From Calothrix membranacea FACHB-236 (lineage in GTDB: Bacteria > Cyanobacteriota > Cyanobacteriia > Cyanobacteriales > Nostocaceae): a DNA stretch of 42,416 nucleotides. The position numbers and the translations under genes were made by a program. Under the pieces are notes generated by a model that was given only the letters and a program-made list of their open reading frames with translations, ran no database searches and was not told the origin of the DNA. Location of the stretch: positions 1 through 42,416 of the forward strand of contig NZ_JACJPX010000071.1 of the NCBI RefSeq assembly GCF_014696315.1, in the 5' to 3' direction. Shown piece by piece: positions 41,213-42,416 of the stretch; position 1 is the stretch's first letter, and each line of letters starts with the position of its first letter.

Positions 41213-41868
41213 TGCAAGGATGGGAATTAATTAACAGTTTATTGCTTGCAACTCAAGAGACTTTTTACATGGTGGGAGTCTCCGCCGTTGTCGCCATACT
41301 TTTGGGTTTACCTGTGGGTTTATTGTTAGTAATGACTAGCCCTGGTAATGTTCTTTATGCTCCCCAACTCAACAAAATATTAAGTGCAATAGTTAATACT
41401 GGGCGTTCTTTTCCATTTATTATTTTACTTGTAGTTCTTACGCCTTTAACGCGATTAATTGTTGGTACTTCTATCGGTAGTACTGCTGCACTTGTTCCCC
41501 TAACTCTTGCAGCGATTCCCTTCTTTGGAAGGATTGCGGAAACTAGCATTCTCGAAGTTGATAAAGGGTTAATAGAAGCAGCAGAAGCAATGGGCTGTAA
41601 CTATTGGCAAATTGTTTTGAAAGTTTTGATTCCGGAAGCGTTACCTTCGATTGTTTTGGGAGTAACAATTCTCATTGTGAGTCTCTTGAATTCTTCTGCA
41701 ATGGCTGGGGCTGTTGGTGGTGGTGGTTTGGGAAATTTAGCTATTCAATATGGCTATCAAAGGTTTGATGTGGGAGTTATGTTTGCCACAATTATTGTGC
41801 TGATTTTGTTGGTGCAGATAATCCAGTTTTTAGGAGACTTATTAGCACGACAGTTGCGGAAGAAATAA
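41212..41868 (+). CDS. metI: MetI methionine ABC transporter permease
   Basis: 218 residues, five hydrophobic segments. The EAA loop EAAEAMGCNYWQIVLKVLIPEALPSI near residues 122-147 contacts MetN. MetI features include GRSFPFIILLVVLTPLTRLIVGTSIG and VGGGGLGNLAIQYGYQRF. It starts at the ATG that overlaps the metN stop. Confidence 0.93.
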   Translation: MQGWELINSLLLATQETFYMVGVSAVVAILLGLPVGLLLVMTSPGNVLYAPQLNKILSAIVNTGRSFPFIILLVVLTPLTRLIVGTSIGSTAALVPLTLAAIPFFGRIAETSILEVDKGLIEAAEAMGCNYWQIVLKVLIPEALPSIVLGVTILIVSLLNSSAMAGAVGGGGLGNLAIQYGYQRFDVGVMFATIIVLILLVQIIQFLGDLLARQLRKK

Positions 41869-41954
41869 TTTTTTAACGCCAAGAGGCGCAAAGAGATACT
41901 TTGCTAACTTATCTGCACCTCTGCGTGAGGTTTAATTTATTGCCAATTTGAAAT

Positions 41955-42386
41955 TTGTTTATGAAGAAGCAGCATTTACTTCCCTTCTCAAAAACTAATC
42001 GCCGTTTCTTCCTGACAGCAGGAAGTGCATTTACCGCTTCACTTCTTTTTGCAGGTTGTAGTCGAATTTCTGGAACTGTCGCTAAGGCTGAAGAAGAGGA
42101 GACAATTAAAGTTGGGGTTACTGGGATAGTTTCAGAAGATATTTTGAAATTTATTAACAAGAATCTCGCGCCTCAAGAAAAGTTAAAAATTGAGGTGGTG
42201 AAATTTAATGACTGGATACAACCTAATACAGCATTAAGAGATAAGGTAATTGATGCCAATTTCTTTCAGCATAAACCTTTTATGAATAATGCTGTTAAAG
42301 AACTCAAGATTAATTTAAACCTCATCCATCTTGAAAACTGGAGTTTTTGCAGAAAACATATTACTGTAGATAAGTGGGTGTGGTAG
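41955..42386 (+). pseudogene. metQ: Second MetQ-like lipoprotein, truncated
   Basis: 143 residues, about half of MetQ. The N terminus has a Tat-like NRRFFLTAGSAFTASLLFAGC lipoprotein signal (Cys35), then IKVGVTGIVSEDILKFINKNLAPQEKLKIEVVKFNDWIQPNTALRDKVIDANFFQHKPF, matching MetQ. After about residue 118 (LIHLE) the family match fails and the frame stops at 42384. No other frame restores it within the remaining 30 bases. A frameshift or deletion is likely, but the remainder could lie beyond the window. An alternative start at residue 3 is possible. As it stands, the protein lacks the C-terminal lobe and could not close around methionine. Confidence 0.75.
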
Positions 42387-42416
42387 AAAATAAACAGGAA
42401 TGCTCAAAGTAGAATG

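Overview
The window looks like a chromosomal stretch of a filamentous, Nostoc/Tolypothrix/Calothrix-type cyanobacterium. The support is indirect: frequent HIP1 octamers (GCGATCGC) inside and between genes, tandem heptanucleotide (STRR) arrays between genes, small palindromic dispersed repeats, and AT-rich coding sequence. There are no rRNA, tRNA, CRISPR, phage or transposase genes that I can recognise. The theme is assimilation of organic sulfur: sulfonate import, several unrelated C-S bond-cleaving oxygenase families, sulfite/sulfonate export, persulfide oxidation and methionine import.

Layout. 1-600: 3' remnant of a TauD-type dioxygenase. 726-5992 (+): two tandem NtaA/DszA-type flavin monooxygenases, an EamA transporter, a HAD phosphatase and a TauE/SafE exporter. 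6121-9677 (+): an HpxZ/AtzH-like small protein, a Nudix hydrolase, a Tam-like and a second methyltransferase, and a DJ-1/isonitrile-hydratase-like protein. 9988-10792 (+): a broken TauE/SafE gene. 16199-10951 (-): a five-gene run made of an SsuA-like lipoprotein, an AprA-like flavoprotein, a methyltransferase, a small AprB-like 2[4Fe-4S] ferredoxin and a HEAT-repeat protein. This is the best candidate for an undescribed system. 16424-20095: methyltransferase, TauE/SafE, a small membrane protein and a prohibitin-like protein. 21019-26491: glutathione S-transferase (-), then amidohydrolase, SsuA-like lipoprotein and redoxin (+), then a PLP aminotransferase (-). 26871-28307 (+): CadD-type transporter and a pentapeptide-repeat protein. 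30570-28402 (-): an unusual fusion of a YdhS-like FAD/NAD(P)-binding domain to an ETHE1-like persulfide dioxygenase. 30941: a FosX-like enzyme. 35262-31749 (-): SsuB ATPase, DszC-like flavin monooxygenase, O-methyltransferase and SDR. 35913-39136 (+): SsuD-like monooxygenase, a ferritin-like probable di-iron protein and a third SsuA-like lipoprotein. 39216-42386 (+): metQ-metN-metI and a second, truncated metQ.

How the genes may work together (inference): three different SsuA-like binding proteins would capture sulfonates or related compounds. Six oxygenase or redox modules (TauD remnant, paired NtaA/DszA-like, SsuD-like plus di-iron protein, DszC-like, AprA/AprB-like) would release sulfite or reduced sulfur. 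TauE/SafE proteins would control sulfite or sulfonate efflux, and the persulfide dioxygenase would oxidise sulfane sulfur. No SsuC permease and no SsuE flavin reductase are present in the window, so the transport and FMNH2 supply must be completed elsewhere. A composite DNA motif (TACGGTAA-N12-ACAGTA-like) recurs upstream of at least five of these units, nearly always oriented toward the gene, and suggests a shared sulfur regulon.
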